From positions 1 through 33,332 of the IMG/VR virus record IMGVR_UViG_3300042385_002314: DNA of 33,332 nucleotides; one strand, given 5' to 3'. Both the position numbers and the translations under genes were made by a program. The notes under the pieces are model-generated. The model saw only the letters and a program-made list of their open reading frames with translations, had not been told where the DNA came from and did no database searches. Source of the DNA: a virus. Positions 1 through 7,355 of the stretch are shown here, piece after piece; position 1 is the stretch's first letter, and the number at the start of each line of letters is the position of its first letter.

Positions 1-165
1 TCACTTTTCTTCTCCTTTAATAAAATACCATTCGGCAATTTGTTTCTTAGTAAAACCATAATATTCTAATGTAGTTAACAATGTTTTATTTTCACAACCA
101 TATTGTTGTAACATATAAACTAACTCAGCAATCGTAGCAAACAAATTGTATTTTTTAAGTTTCAT
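1..165 (-). CDS. Small hypothetical phage protein (54 aa)
   Basis: I do not recognise a family. The protein is short, charged and mostly helical in composition, with a Tyr/Gln-rich centre (LVYMLQQYGCENK) and a C-terminal stretch GFTKKQIAEWYFIKG that could be a short helix-turn-helix-like segment, although this is too short to call. I chose the ATG at 165 because AAGGAGA lies just upstream. A longer reading to 201 has no ribosome site and overlaps the preceding gene. It is the last gene visible in the leftward early operon, and its TGA stop is at the window edge. Confidence 0.6.
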   Translation of the reverse strand: MKLKKYNLFATIAELVYMLQQYGCENKTLLTTLEYYGFTKKQIAEWYFIKGEEK

Positions 166-166
166 A

Positions 167-334
167 CTATTCTCCTTTTTCTTCTTGAATACTGATAGCA
201 AGTTTTAATAGATACTCGACTTGGTTTTGTAAACTGCGGACATCTCGTTTTGCCAAAGCACGAACAACATTCATAAGGTCAATAGGCATTCTAATGCGGA
301 TTACTTCCGTGCCTTCGTTTTTGATTTCTTCCAT
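167..334 (-). CDS. Arc/MetJ-like ribbon-helix-helix regulator (55 aa)
   Basis: The reading frame runs from an ATG at 334, preceded by AAAGGAGG at ideal distance, to TAG at 167. The product has the compact layout of Arc-type ribbon-helix-helix DNA-binding proteins: a short alternating strand EVIRIRMP at residues 10-17, a helix DLMNVVRALAKRD, and a second helix SLQNQVEYLLKLAIS. Proteins of this fold dimerise, insert the strand into the major groove and often bind tandem operator repeats. The target is unknown. The tandem 11-bp repeats at the early promoter (9547-9579) are a candidate, by inference only. It overlaps the zinc-ribbon gene upstream by 34 nt and nearly abuts the next gene. Confidence 0.65.
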   Translation of the reverse strand: MEEIKNEGTEVIRIRMPIDLMNVVRALAKRDVRSLQNQVEYLLKLAISIQEEKGE

Positions 335-531
335 TTTGCTTTTCCTCCTTTCTTTTTAGTTTCGGTTGGGTTGGTTGTTTTGTTCATACTCATAATCATA
401 TACATAATTTGAACTCGTGCTGGTATAACTTCGTCCATATTACATTTGTCACAGCATTGTCCTTCGGCACTAATTGGGTCAGCGTTGTGTCCGTAACCTG
501 TAAATTGTTTTCCGCAAATTACACATTTCAT
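301..531 (-). CDS. Small zinc-ribbon protein (76 aa)
   Basis: The N-terminal half contains paired CxxC knuckles, CVIC at residues 3-6 and CDKC at 27-30, with a GYGHNADPIS stretch between them. Together these resemble a treble-clef or zinc-ribbon module common in small phage proteins. The C-terminus is very basic (KKKGGKAKWKKSKTKARK), which suggests nucleic-acid contact. Function is unknown. I placed the start at 531 (MKCVICGK) because the cysteine motif begins there and AGAGGAAAG lies upstream. A longer reading to 579 would run into the preceding gene. Confidence 0.65.
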   Translation of the reverse strand: MKCVICGKQFTGYGHNADPISAEGQCCDKCNMDEVIPARVQIMYMIMSMNKTTNPTETKKKGGKAKWKKSKTKARK

Positions 532-532
532 A

Positions 533-718
533 TTATTTACTTTCCTCTTCCTTAATCTCAATGATTTCATCGTTGTCAAGATGTATTCCGTATTGTTGTA
601 AATATGTTTGTTTCAAAGTTTTTATTGCATCTAATACATTTATTCCTTCTACTCCAAAATTAGTCCAAACGATTTTTACTGTTGCGTAATATGTTTTTAC
701 ATCATTTTTCTTTTTCAT
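533..718 (-). CDS. Hypothetical protein (61 aa)
   Basis: No family is recognised. The product begins with a basic MKKKNDVK and has a possible beta-strand pair (YYATVKIVWTNFGVEGINV), followed by a helix LDAIKTLKQTYLQQYG and an acidic tail. The start at 718 is supported by GAAAGGAAT upstream. It sits inside the densely packed early operon between the DKHVVKM-family protein and the zinc-ribbon protein. Confidence 0.6.
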   Translation of the reverse strand: MKKKNDVKTYYATVKIVWTNFGVEGINVLDAIKTLKQTYLQQYGIHLDNDEIIEIKEEESK

Positions 719-719
719 A

Positions 720-1205
720 TTATATTCCTTTCATAATCCAATGAGGTTTAGGTCTATGCGTCCACGAGAACAAATGTCGCTTGTCGTTATTGTAGTATTG
801 TCTGTAAGCAGTAACTGCGTTTTTGTTTTTGTATGTGTCAGGCATTGCTTGGGCAAATGGTGTTAATTCCTTGCTCGGTATGTTGGTTGGTAACTTGGTA
901 AGATATTTATATATCTCGCCAGTAGAATGCGAACCGCCATAACGCAATTTGAACTCGGTTAATAAGTGACGCAGTAAATTGAGTGCCCATTTATAATTGG
1001 CATCGCTTTGGCGAACCCATACAGCACAAGGGTGGTTATAATACGCCTTGCGATAGAGTTTGGTATTGGCATAATTTGAATTGTCTAACATATGATGGGC
1101 GGTAGATAGTAACTGTGCTGTTTCTAAAATCATCTTAACAACGTGCTTGTCGCAGTGGTATCGTGCTGCTTTTTGCGGGTCGGTGTGTAAGACAAAGATG
1201 TTCAT
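720..1205 (-). CDS. Conserved phage protein with DKHVVKMILETAQ motif (161 aa)
   Basis: The N-terminus MNIFVLHTDPQKAARYHCDKH and the following VVKMILETAQLLSTAHH block are typical of a widespread family of small phage proteins. I know it only as conserved, without an assigned activity. Histidines at about residues 17, 21, 37 and 38 and several acidic residues could form an active or metal site. A second conserved patch is near the C-terminus (WTHRPKPHWI). Its ATG overlaps the TGA of the upstream gene (ATGA at 1202-1205), so translation is probably coupled. A link to DNA repair or nucleotide metabolism would be a guess. Confidence 0.7.
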   Translation of the reverse strand: MNIFVLHTDPQKAARYHCDKHVVKMILETAQLLSTAHHMLDNSNYANTKLYRKAYYNHPCAVWVRQSDANYKWALNLLRHLLTEFKLRYGGSHSTGEIYKYLTKLPTNIPSKELTPFAQAMPDTYKNKNAVTAYRQYYNNDKRHLFSWTHRPKPHWIMKGI

Positions 1206-1402
1206 AAGTCATTTCCTAAATTAGCAACACCTTCTAATGCGTCTTCGTTTGCTATCCAGTCAATAATTTTCATTATCAACTTTCTAAACTTAACTCGGTC
1301 TTGAATTGAAAGATAATTTACATCTATCTTTTTACCTTTCAAATCTTTTACGACTACTTCAAACTTCACAATGTCTAACTCGTCTACTTTTGGTTTATCC
1401 AT
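1202..1402 (-). CDS. Hypothetical protein (66 aa), first gene after an internal promoter
   Basis: The protein is small, charged and has no recognised domain. Its pattern (KFEVVVKDLKGKKIDVNYLS, then RVKFRKLIMKIIDWI) suggests two strands and a helix. It has one of the strongest ribosome sites in the window, CAGGAGGG ahead of the ATG at 1402. It directly follows a near-consensus promoter at 1423-1451. It is translationally coupled to the next gene. The ribosome site is an eight-base complement to the CCUCCU loop region of the plus-strand RNA at 12183-12267. Confidence 0.6.
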   Translation of the reverse strand: MDKPKVDELDIVKFEVVVKDLKGKKIDVNYLSIQDRVKFRKLIMKIIDWIANEDALEGVANLGNDL

Positions 1403-1422
1403 ATATAAACCCTCCTGTCTAA

Positions 1423-1451
1423 ATTATATATGATTATTAACATTTAGTCAA
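1423..1451 (-). promoter_or_regulatory. Sigma-A-type promoter for the distal early genes
   Basis: On the minus strand TTGACT (1446-1451) is followed by a 17-base spacer and a perfect TATAAT (1423-1428). It is about 21 bases ahead of the start codon at 1402, in the only real gap of this region. The spacer contains AAATGTTAAT, which resembles the repeated operator-like unit at the main early promoter. Confidence 0.75.
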
Positions 1452-1461
1452 TAAAATCTTA

Positions 1462-1836
1462 TCATAATCTTATCATTGAGTTACGATTAATATGGGTTAG
1501 GTTATGGCGTAACTTAGTTAGGTTATCGTAGGTTATGAGGTAGAAGTTCCCGTCGCTAAACCGAACTGCTAATCCACATCTGCCATTGCCTTTGCTAAGT
1601 AACATTTGAAAAGCGGTATGTTGATTTGGTTCAATTCTTTCAAGGTCAAACAATTCTCCACTCTCAACATTTTTCACATCGAGGAACCAAGTGATATTGT
1701 CCTTTGACATAACTACATCAAATGGTTGTCCATTTTGATTGTAGGCAAGTATATGCACCCACCACCCTTGTTGATACATATACTGGGCAAACAACTTTTC
1801 AGTTTCGTTGCCTATTTGTTTATTTGATTTCTTCAT
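1462..1836 (-). CDS. PD-(D/E)XK Holliday junction resolvase-like nuclease (RecU/Hjc type, 124 aa)
   Basis: The protein would cleave branched DNA during recombination or before packaging. It has the layout of small PD-(D/E)XK resolvases: an N-terminal helix with GNETEKLFAQY (acidic residues at 11 and 13), then QPFDVV with Asp40, then FLDVKNVES with Asp53 and Lys55 as the D-x-K signature, and a downstream EPNQHTAF helix typical of RecU-like proteins. Its length is usual for the family. The ATG overlaps the TGA of the upstream gene (ATGA at 1833-1836). Its position beside the primase and recombinase genes fits. The exact subfamily is uncertain. Confidence 0.7.
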   Translation of the reverse strand: MKKSNKQIGNETEKLFAQYMYQQGWWVHILAYNQNGQPFDVVMSKDNITWFLDVKNVESGELFDLERIEPNQHTAFQMLLSKGNGRCGLAVRFSDGNFYLITYDNLTKLRHNLTHINRNSMIRL

Positions 1837-2129
1837 TCTTCAAACTTGCTACGATAGATGACTGTTGTAAAATCTTCTATATGTTCAATAGCAACCTCCT
1901 CGTCATTTGGAGTTTGAAGAAAACTTGCTTTCTTTAATAGCATTAACTTGCCTCTTAAAATCCTTAAACCGAAATGAGCAAGGTGTTCTGTTTTTATATT
2001 TTCTACAATAAATGAAATGGTTGATTTTGTTTTTGGCATTAGCATATAAGGAATATCGTGTTCGGTTAAATAGTTTTTTGCCTTGGCATATAGACCGTGT
2101 GCTTTTGATTTGTTTTGAAAGAACTTCAT
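1833..2129 (-). CDS. Hypothetical protein (98 aa)
   Basis: No family is recognised. The N-terminus is basic (MKFFQNKSKAHGLYAKAKNYL), followed by alternating strand and helix segments and an acidic stretch (NDEEVAIEHIEDF). It is overlapped on both sides by four-base ATGA junctions, so it is a genuine member of the operon. It lies between a 53-aa protein and the resolvase and may act with one of them, but nothing in the sequence shows this. Confidence 0.6.
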   Translation of the reverse strand: MKFFQNKSKAHGLYAKAKNYLTEHDIPYMLMPKTKSTISFIVENIKTEHLAHFGLRILRGKLMLLKKASFLQTPNDEEVAIEHIEDFTTVIYRSKFEE

Positions 2130-2287
2130 TTTATTTTTTTCCTATCTTGGTTAATAACCATATATTCATAATCTATATAAACGCTTTCTAAGTAACTTAG
2201 TGTTTCTTTGGTAACAGTTTTATTTTTATTATATCGTTTCATAAGATTATAAATGAACTTTAATTTTTGCTCTAATGTGTAATTCAT
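2126..2287 (-). CDS. Small hypothetical protein (53 aa) downstream of the primase
   Basis: This short frame fills the gap between the primase-helicase and the 98-aa protein. It starts at an ATG overlapping the primase stop (ATGA at 2284-2287) and ends in a TGA overlapping the next ATG (2126-2129). These two coupled junctions are strong evidence that it is translated. The product is lysine- and tyrosine-rich and largely helical (LEQKLKFIYNLMKRYNKNK). I recognise no domain. Confidence 0.65.
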   Translation of the reverse strand: MNYTLEQKLKFIYNLMKRYNKNKTVTKETLSYLESVYIDYEYMVINQDRKKIK

Positions 2288-4548
2288 ACTTTGAACTTGT
2301 CGAAAGTATATTGCGTTGTATCTTTGTTTAATCTAACATTGATATACGCAATACCTTGTGACCTCCTTTTCTTTTCAAATCTTTTACCCATTTCTTTTCC
2401 AAATCTTGTAAGTGGCATTAGGTATTCGTTTCCACGCCTTGCCCAGTCACTGTAAACTTGGTATACATCGCTAACATTAGTTTCCCAACCTGGAACAATA
2501 CTACAACATTCATCTATAAATGTATTAATGATGTCCATTTCGTTCTTATAGTCCTTCGTTGCTTCTTCAACAGTTGATGGACTTTCTAATCCTTCTTTAA
2601 GCCATTTAATAGTTCCTTGAACCGCCCAATTAAATATCTCAGGTAATTCTTTTAATAGTTTGGCAGTCAAATCTCTATCTTGTTTTTCTTTTGGCAATTT
2701 CATTTCAAATGGTATTAAGCGTATGCGTCGCCATATACCTCCGTCTGTGCCTCGAATAACTGGGCGATAATTTGTTGCTAACCATAACTTAAACTCTGGT
2801 CGGAACTCAAACTCTTTTCCGTAAAGGAACCGAGCAGTAATCTTGTCGCCACCTGTAAGTTGTTTAACAAGTCCTTCGTTGAACTTGCTACCTTCGTTAG
2901 GTTCGCCAGTAGTAACTAAACGAGCACCTTTTAATCTTGCCAAATCGCTTGACGCAGCACCTGGCGTTTTGTTGTATAAAATAGTATCTACTTGGGCATT
3001 AACTGCGTAGTCGCCTAACAATGTTGAAATCACATCAAGGAAAACGGATTTACCATTAGCACCATCGCCATAGCAAATGAACATACATTGCTCTTTGATA
3101 GAACCTGTAATCGTGTATCCTACTGCCTTTTGGATAAAACCAATTAACTCTTGGTCGTTGCCAAATATTTCGTTTAGAAACTTTAACCATAGTTTAGGTT
3201 CCTTGTCCGACACATTGATAGGTATAACTTTACTCATCATAAAATCTTTATGGTGTTCAAGCATCTTGCCTGTTGATAAATCTACAACTCCTGAAAGAGT
3301 GTTAATAAACTTCTTGCTTTTATCAAAGTCAGTATTATTAACTGGCAACCCTGGTAAATGTATGCTTTCTTTTAGCATTGCTTCTTTGCCTCGTGATGAG
3401 TAGGCGTGTTGAACATTTCGCATTTTCATCTTTTGGATTTCTTTGTCATCTTCCGCAAGAGCATCTTTACGCATTTCGTCAATTACAATTTCACACATAT
3501 TCTTTATGGTTAATTCGGTATCGTTTGCCCAGTGGGTTCCCTTCCACACCATATAGTTTCTATTATCAAGGTTATACTTGATTTCATCTCCGTATCGGTC
3601 TACAAACCTGTGTGCGTTGCCAGTATCATTAAGTTCATAGTCCTTGTTTTTAGAAAAGACAACTTCGCCTGTCTTGGCATTAACCATCACTTCTTTTTCT
3701 TTCATTTGAGGGTCATACACATTTAATGTTTTATTACAAGCGTTTTCTATCGTGATAGCACCATAGGTTGTATTGTTTTGTTTTCTATCCCACTTAGGAC
3801 GCATCAAACCGCTTAATCTAATTATGCGGTCCATTTGTTGTTTATCTTTGCGTGTCCAAAATGCCAACAAGAAACAGAAAGCCATATCCGCCTCGCTTTG
3901 ACTTTCGTATACACCTTCCCATTGACCTGCGAATAGTAATGAGAACAAACCACCGTTCTTACTCATACTTGCTTTTTTGATGATTTCGTTATCATCTAAA
4001 TTGCTTGAAGTTGCTGGAATATCAAACTTGTAAATCTCGTCTTCTTGCTTTGAAGTCACAAGGTATTTGTCAAATAGTTTTTTGACTTCGTTGGTTCTAT
4101 CATAGATTTCAGGTTTAGTCAATGAGTTACCAGTCATAACAAAGAAACGTTGACTGTCATACATTTCAATTCCATTTTTTCTACGAGGTCCATCGGGTAA
4201 TTTGCCTTTACATATAATGTGTATCCCATTGCCACTTTGTGAAATCTCGGTATATGAGTTTAGCGTAGACATAAACTCTTCTTTAAGTTGTTCAGAGCAA
4301 TCATCTAAATCTATACCGAAGTAACCATTAGCAAACATAAATCCTATGCCTGAAAGATTGTATGTTTTTACCGCCTCTACTGCTTTATCAAATGTAGTCC
4401 AAGTTAGCGGATTGTTACTCATAGCATTACTGCCATTGATAGCACTAATGGGTATCTTGGTCGCCTTGCCTTTTTCGTTGGTAATCTTTTTCCAACAAAC
4501 CCATTGTTTTAATTCTTTTAATTCTTGTGGTATGTTCTCGTAAGACAT
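2284..4548 (-). CDS. Primase-polymerase / D5-like helicase fusion (754 aa)
   Basis: This is the replication initiator, joining primer synthesis and DNA unwinding in one chain. The N-terminal third is an archaeo-eukaryotic-type prim-pol domain: GIDLDD at about residues 78-83 (metal-binding acids), SGNGIH at 105-110 and RFFVMTG at about 134-140. The C-terminal half is a superfamily 3 helicase of the phage P4/poxvirus D5 type: Walker A GDGANGKS near residue 494, a QLTGGDKITAR segment, and ATNYRP followed by arginine-rich GGIWRRIRLIPF near residues 590-610. The length is normal for such fusions. AAGGAGGG precedes the ATG at 4548. It lies downstream of the SSB and recombination genes. Confidence in the domain assignment is high. 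Confidence 0.9.
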   Translation of the reverse strand: MSYENIPQELKELKQWVCWKKITNEKGKATKIPISAINGSNAMSNNPLTWTTFDKAVEAVKTYNLSGIGFMFANGYFGIDLDDCSEQLKEEFMSTLNSYTEISQSGNGIHIICKGKLPDGPRRKNGIEMYDSQRFFVMTGNSLTKPEIYDRTNEVKKLFDKYLVTSKQEDEIYKFDIPATSSNLDDNEIIKKASMSKNGGLFSLLFAGQWEGVYESQSEADMAFCFLLAFWTRKDKQQMDRIIRLSGLMRPKWDRKQNNTTYGAITIENACNKTLNVYDPQMKEKEVMVNAKTGEVVFSKNKDYELNDTGNAHRFVDRYGDEIKYNLDNRNYMVWKGTHWANDTELTIKNMCEIVIDEMRKDALAEDDKEIQKMKMRNVQHAYSSRGKEAMLKESIHLPGLPVNNTDFDKSKKFINTLSGVVDLSTGKMLEHHKDFMMSKVIPINVSDKEPKLWLKFLNEIFGNDQELIGFIQKAVGYTITGSIKEQCMFICYGDGANGKSVFLDVISTLLGDYAVNAQVDTILYNKTPGAASSDLARLKGARLVTTGEPNEGSKFNEGLVKQLTGGDKITARFLYGKEFEFRPEFKLWLATNYRPVIRGTDGGIWRRIRLIPFEMKLPKEKQDRDLTAKLLKELPEIFNWAVQGTIKWLKEGLESPSTVEEATKDYKNEMDIINTFIDECCSIVPGWETNVSDVYQVYSDWARRGNEYLMPLTRFGKEMGKRFEKKRRSQGIAYINVRLNKDTTQYTFDKFKV

Positions 4549-4565
4549 ATTCCCTCCTTAATGGA

Positions 4566-4600
4566 GAAAGGGATTACATTGTTTAGATATAACCCCTTTC
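4566..4600 (-). promoter_or_regulatory. Hairpin between the SSB and primase genes
   Basis: On the minus strand GAAAGGGGTTA pairs with TAATCCCTTTC (11 bp including one G-U) around a 13-base loop. It lies between the SSB stop and the primase ribosome site. No T-run follows, so it is not a standard terminator. It could protect mRNA ends or modulate primase translation. Confidence 0.45.
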
Positions 4601-4611
4601 AGTTTACGATA

Positions 4612-5067
4612 TTAGAATGGTAAATCTTCGTCTTTGGTTACAGGTTTCTTAGTAACTTCTTGCGGTTTAACTTTTGAACTGCGATAATACATAATCTTAT
4701 TTACTTCTTCATTTTTGTAATCATCGTGTTCTACTCCGAGTTTAATCACAAGTGTAGCACCTGTTAAGAATTGTAGCAACTCTTGAATTGTATTAAATGT
4801 TTTACCATTGTCAATCTTTTGTGTTGCGAGTAATAAGTTTAACCTACGTCTATTAAAGAATTGTGGGTTATCTTTTTCTTTCCAAATATCTTCAAACACA
4901 ATTCGGTTCTTACCTTCTTGTTCAACATCGGTTCTAATTCTAAATTGGATACCGATTTTTTCTTTGCCACTTAGAAGTTTTTTAATTTCCGCTTTTTCTA
5001 AAATGACTTCATATTCGCCTTCTTTAATTAACCCACCAACGTTCGTAAAAGTATATTGTTCTGCCAT
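4612..5067 (-). CDS. DUF669-like single-stranded DNA-binding protein (151 aa)
   Basis: The product should coat single-stranded DNA during replication and recombination. Starting at MAEQYTFTNV, it shows the DUF669 pattern: an N-terminal GLIKEGEYEVILEKAEIK strand pair, a central basic segment NRRRLNLLLATQK, and an OB-like C-terminal half. It ends in the acidic tip DEDLPF, the classic SSB tail that recruits partner proteins. I chose 5067 because AAAAGGAAAAA lies upstream. The longer reading to 5118 overlaps the nuclease gene and adds only a lysine-rich leader. Its neighbours, an ATPase recombinase and a nuclease, fit. Confidence 0.8.
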   Translation of the reverse strand: MAEQYTFTNVGGLIKEGEYEVILEKAEIKKLLSGKEKIGIQFRIRTDVEQEGKNRIVFEDIWKEKDNPQFFNRRRLNLLLATQKIDNGKTFNTIQELLQFLTGATLVIKLGVEHDDYKNEEVNKIMYYRSSKVKPQEVTKKPVTKDEDLPF

Positions 5068-5071
5068 TGTT

Positions 5072-5656
5072 TTATTTTTCCTTTTCTTTTGATTTCCATT
5101 TTTCTTGGAATACTCCAAACAGGTTCCTTTCCTTTAACCAGTTGAAGAAGTGATGTATTACAGGTGCCATAGGTTTTACTTCATCTCTACGATAGGTTTC
5201 TATGTAAGTTTGTTCCCCATCGTTAATTAAGTATGTAAACGCTATTGCCTCTGGTATCAACTCCATATATAAGTGGTGTTGATAACTATTGAAATATTTT
5301 GGAGTTTCGTATTTGCTTACTCGCTTTATATCGTAGATAATTCCTGCCTTCAAGCAGTCGAGTTTCCCATATAGTAGGACTTCCACATTATCTACATCTA
5401 TTACTTTTGTTCCAGTTGCTTGGAACACCCCACCTTTAATAAGGTCACTTATGACCTCAACTTTTCCGTCAACGCAGTCCTGTTCAAATTGTATGCCACG
5501 TTCCATAAAGAAATTGGGTGGGGTATGTATTTTGTTTAGAGTGTTAATAAAGTCATTGTAAGCATCTTGGACCTTGTCCGCATCGGAGGACAAGACATAT
5601 TGCCACGAGTTTAATAATGTTTGTGTTATATAAACCTTACTTTTGTTGTTCGACAT
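5072..5656 (-). CDS. PD-(D/E)XK exonuclease (Cas4/RecB-like, 194 aa)
   Basis: This is probably the recombination exonuclease partner of the upstream ATPase. The motifs match a RecB/Cas4-like PD-(D/E)XK fold: GIQFE with Glu58, GKLDCL with Asp100, IIYDIKR with Asp109 and Lys111, and a following helix SYQHHLYM with Gln126. I see no cysteine cluster of the Cas4 iron-sulfur type. The start at 5656 (MSNNKSKVYI) has AAAGGAC upstream and overlaps the end of the ATPase gene by 20 nt. A longer reading to 5719 is unsupported by a ribosome site. Confidence 0.75.
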   Translation of the reverse strand: MSNNKSKVYITQTLLNSWQYVLSSDADKVQDAYNDFINTLNKIHTPPNFFMERGIQFEQDCVDGKVEVISDLIKGGVFQATGTKVIDVDNVEVLLYGKLDCLKAGIIYDIKRVSKYETPKYFNSYQHHLYMELIPEAIAFTYLINDGEQTYIETYRRDEVKPMAPVIHHFFNWLKERNLFGVFQEKWKSKEKEK

Positions 5657-6575
5657 AGGTATATTGTCCTTTGTCCTTATCATATCCCAACGAAAGTTGC
5701 TTTGCCTTTTCGTGAACAAGTAGTTTTAATTCTTTTTCACTTGTTAAGGCGTGTTCCATTGTCTTAATTCTTTCTACTAACTTATTGATATGTTCTACCG
5801 AGTTTGCCTTGTCAATAAACTGAGTAGTCAACATTGCTTTGTCATATACATCTTTTTCTTTTGCGTATGTTGTTACTTCGTTTTGTAGGTCTTGAATAAC
5901 CTTATTAAATAAATCGGTTAGGAATGTATTAGATGCACCATCTCTTAAATCAGGAATAGTGTATACACCTTTAATTCCGTGAGTTCCTTTGGCGTAATAC
6001 TTTTCGCAGTTTGAGAAACCGATAGTTCTTTGTTTACCAGTCATCTCAACGAAACCGCCTAAGTCCATCATTTGCCAAATGTTATCACGAGTAGAACCTT
6101 CAACGAGTATGCGAAGTTTAGTTTCATCGCCATCTCGTTCTTCTTTGCTGTGAAAGATTACGACTAAGTGTTTGTTTAATCCTTCCACAAGTTTCATAAA
6201 ATCACTAAACTTTCTACTGATAGCACCCCAACCTGCGAGAGCAAGGGTTCCGTCCTTTTGACCGTTCTTTGGATTTTCTAAAATCACTTGCGGTTTTAAC
6301 AAATCAAGCAACTTACCTCCTGTATCAATTACGATTGTATCATAGGTTGATAAGTCGTTAGTAGTTAAATCTTTTACAAGTTCATTGTAGTCATCAACTA
6401 AGATTACATCTTTGCGGTATCGTGCCTCAACTCTATCCACACCTTTATCCAAATCAATTAGAAGTGGTCGTGGTGCCGATAATCCAAGAGTTGTTTTACC
6501 AATTCCTGGGTATCCAGCAATAATCATCTTTAACTTTTTAGAGGAAAAGTTTAACTCATTAGGTTTTTTAAGCAT
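5637..6575 (-). CDS. Sak4-like AAA/RecA-type ATPase (312 aa)
   Basis: This protein belongs to the phage nucleotide-binding family that includes Sak4 single-strand annealing recombinases. It has Walker A GYPGIGKTT at residues 21-29, LLIDLDKG near 38-45, Walker B TIVIDTGG at 80-87, and a RecA-like core with HSKEERDGDETKLRI at about 150-165. The C-terminal third is helical and charged. It lies directly upstream of the PD-(D/E)XK nuclease and the SSB, the usual company of Sak4 proteins. The start at 6575 has AAGGAGG upstream. Confidence 0.85.
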   Translation of the reverse strand: MLKKPNELNFSSKKLKMIIAGYPGIGKTTLGLSAPRPLLIDLDKGVDRVEARYRKDVILVDDYNELVKDLTTNDLSTYDTIVIDTGGKLLDLLKPQVILENPKNGQKDGTLALAGWGAISRKFSDFMKLVEGLNKHLVVIFHSKEERDGDETKLRILVEGSTRDNIWQMMDLGGFVEMTGKQRTIGFSNCEKYYAKGTHGIKGVYTIPDLRDGASNTFLTDLFNKVIQDLQNEVTTYAKEKDVYDKAMLTTQFIDKANSVEHINKLVERIKTMEHALTSEKELKLLVHEKAKQLSLGYDKDKGQYTYVEQQK

Positions 6576-7011
6576 CGTGTTTGTCCTCCTTGCTTGGTTG
6601 AACCTTTACTTCTTTGTCTTGCTCTTCGTCTTGTTGTGCTTGTTTGAATAATTCTCCTTTCTTTGAATTAAGCACTTCAATTAAATCATCGGGGTGCTTA
6701 ATGTTTTCTTTCTTAACAACTTTAAGCACATCGTGATAAGCAGTAATCATAGCATCTATCATCTTAACGAGAACAAATGCTTCCATCGGTCCTTGTGGGT
6801 TGTGAATATTTAAGTCAAGCATTTCTATCATAGACACAAGCACATTGATAATTGATTGTTTACCAAAGTTGCCGATGCCACTAATACTCATAGCACTCGT
6901 GTCCGCATCTTTGTCTTTTAAAGTAATTAACATAACACCTTTTAACACTTGTTGAACGTCAATTTGTTTATCCTTTAACAAATCTTGAATAGTCACATTG
7001 TCTTTTTTCAT
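6568..7011 (-). CDS. Hypothetical early protein (147 aa)
   Basis: No family is recognised with confidence. The middle is helical and hydrophobic-patterned (SIINVLVSMIEMLDLNIH, AFVLVKMIDAMITAYHDVLKVVKK). The C-terminal 30 residues are strongly charged and low-complexity (QQDEEQDKEVKVQPSKEDK), which suggests a flexible tail that contacts another protein. AAGGAGGG lies 12 bases ahead of the ATG, a long but usable spacing. It overlaps the Sak4-like gene by 8 nt and is probably co-translated with it. Confidence 0.65.
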   Translation of the reverse strand: MKKDNVTIQDLLKDKQIDVQQVLKGVMLITLKDKDADTSAMSISGIGNFGKQSIINVLVSMIEMLDLNIHNPQGPMEAFVLVKMIDAMITAYHDVLKVVKKENIKHPDDLIEVLNSKKGELFKQAQQDEEQDKEVKVQPSKEDKHDA

Positions 7012-7038
7012 AAGTTTTTATTACCCTCCTTGGTAAAC

Positions 7039-7272
7039 TTACTCAACGTCTACTCGTTTCATCACTTGGCGAAGTTCAATGTAAGTCATACCCAGTGCAG
7101 TTGCTATTCTATCTATTGCTTTGCGTCCACCTTTGATGTGTCCGTTTTCAATAAGTGAGATAGTAACTCTGGACAAGTTTGCTCTCTTGGAAAGTTCTAA
7201 AATGCTTAGGTTGTTGTCTAAACGCTTTTCTCGTATGAAATCCCCAAACTTTGCCATACCTTTATCAGTCAT
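7039..7272 (-). CDS. XRE-family transcriptional regulator (77 aa)
   Basis: This is a Cro/C1-type DNA-binding protein. Helices at about residues 7-17 (FGDFIREKRLD), 23-30 (SILELSKR), 33-43 (LSRVTISLIEN) and 50-60 form the standard five-helix XRE fold, followed by a short tail. The length is that of a Cro-like repressor without an effector domain. The ATG at 7272 has AAAGGAGG at good spacing. A longer reading to 7443 runs into the upstream gene and crosses the promoter, so I rejected it. A promoter with an 18-bp palindrome over the -35 box lies directly upstream, which suggests autoregulation. Confidence 0.85.
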   Translation of the reverse strand: MTDKGMAKFGDFIREKRLDNNLSILELSKRANLSRVTISLIENGHIKGGRKAIDRIATALGMTYIELRQVMKRVDVE

Positions 7273-7300
7273 ATGTGTTCCTCCTTTCCTTCTTGTTATC

Positions 7301-7334
7301 ATATTAGCATATTGTAATCTATTTGTAAATAGAT
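7301..7334 (-). promoter_or_regulatory. Promoter and palindromic operator of the XRE gene
   Basis: On the minus strand TTTACA (7324-7329), a 17-base spacer and TAATAT (7301-7306) form a promoter about 30 bases ahead of the XRE start. The -35 box lies inside a perfect palindrome, ATCTATTT-AC-AAATAGAT (7317-7334). A repressor bound there would block polymerase. The -10 region also overlaps ATATGATAAC (7295-7304), a copy of the repeat seen at the main early promoter. Confidence 0.6.
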
Positions 7335-7355
7335 AATTAACAATTTGTTGATTAC

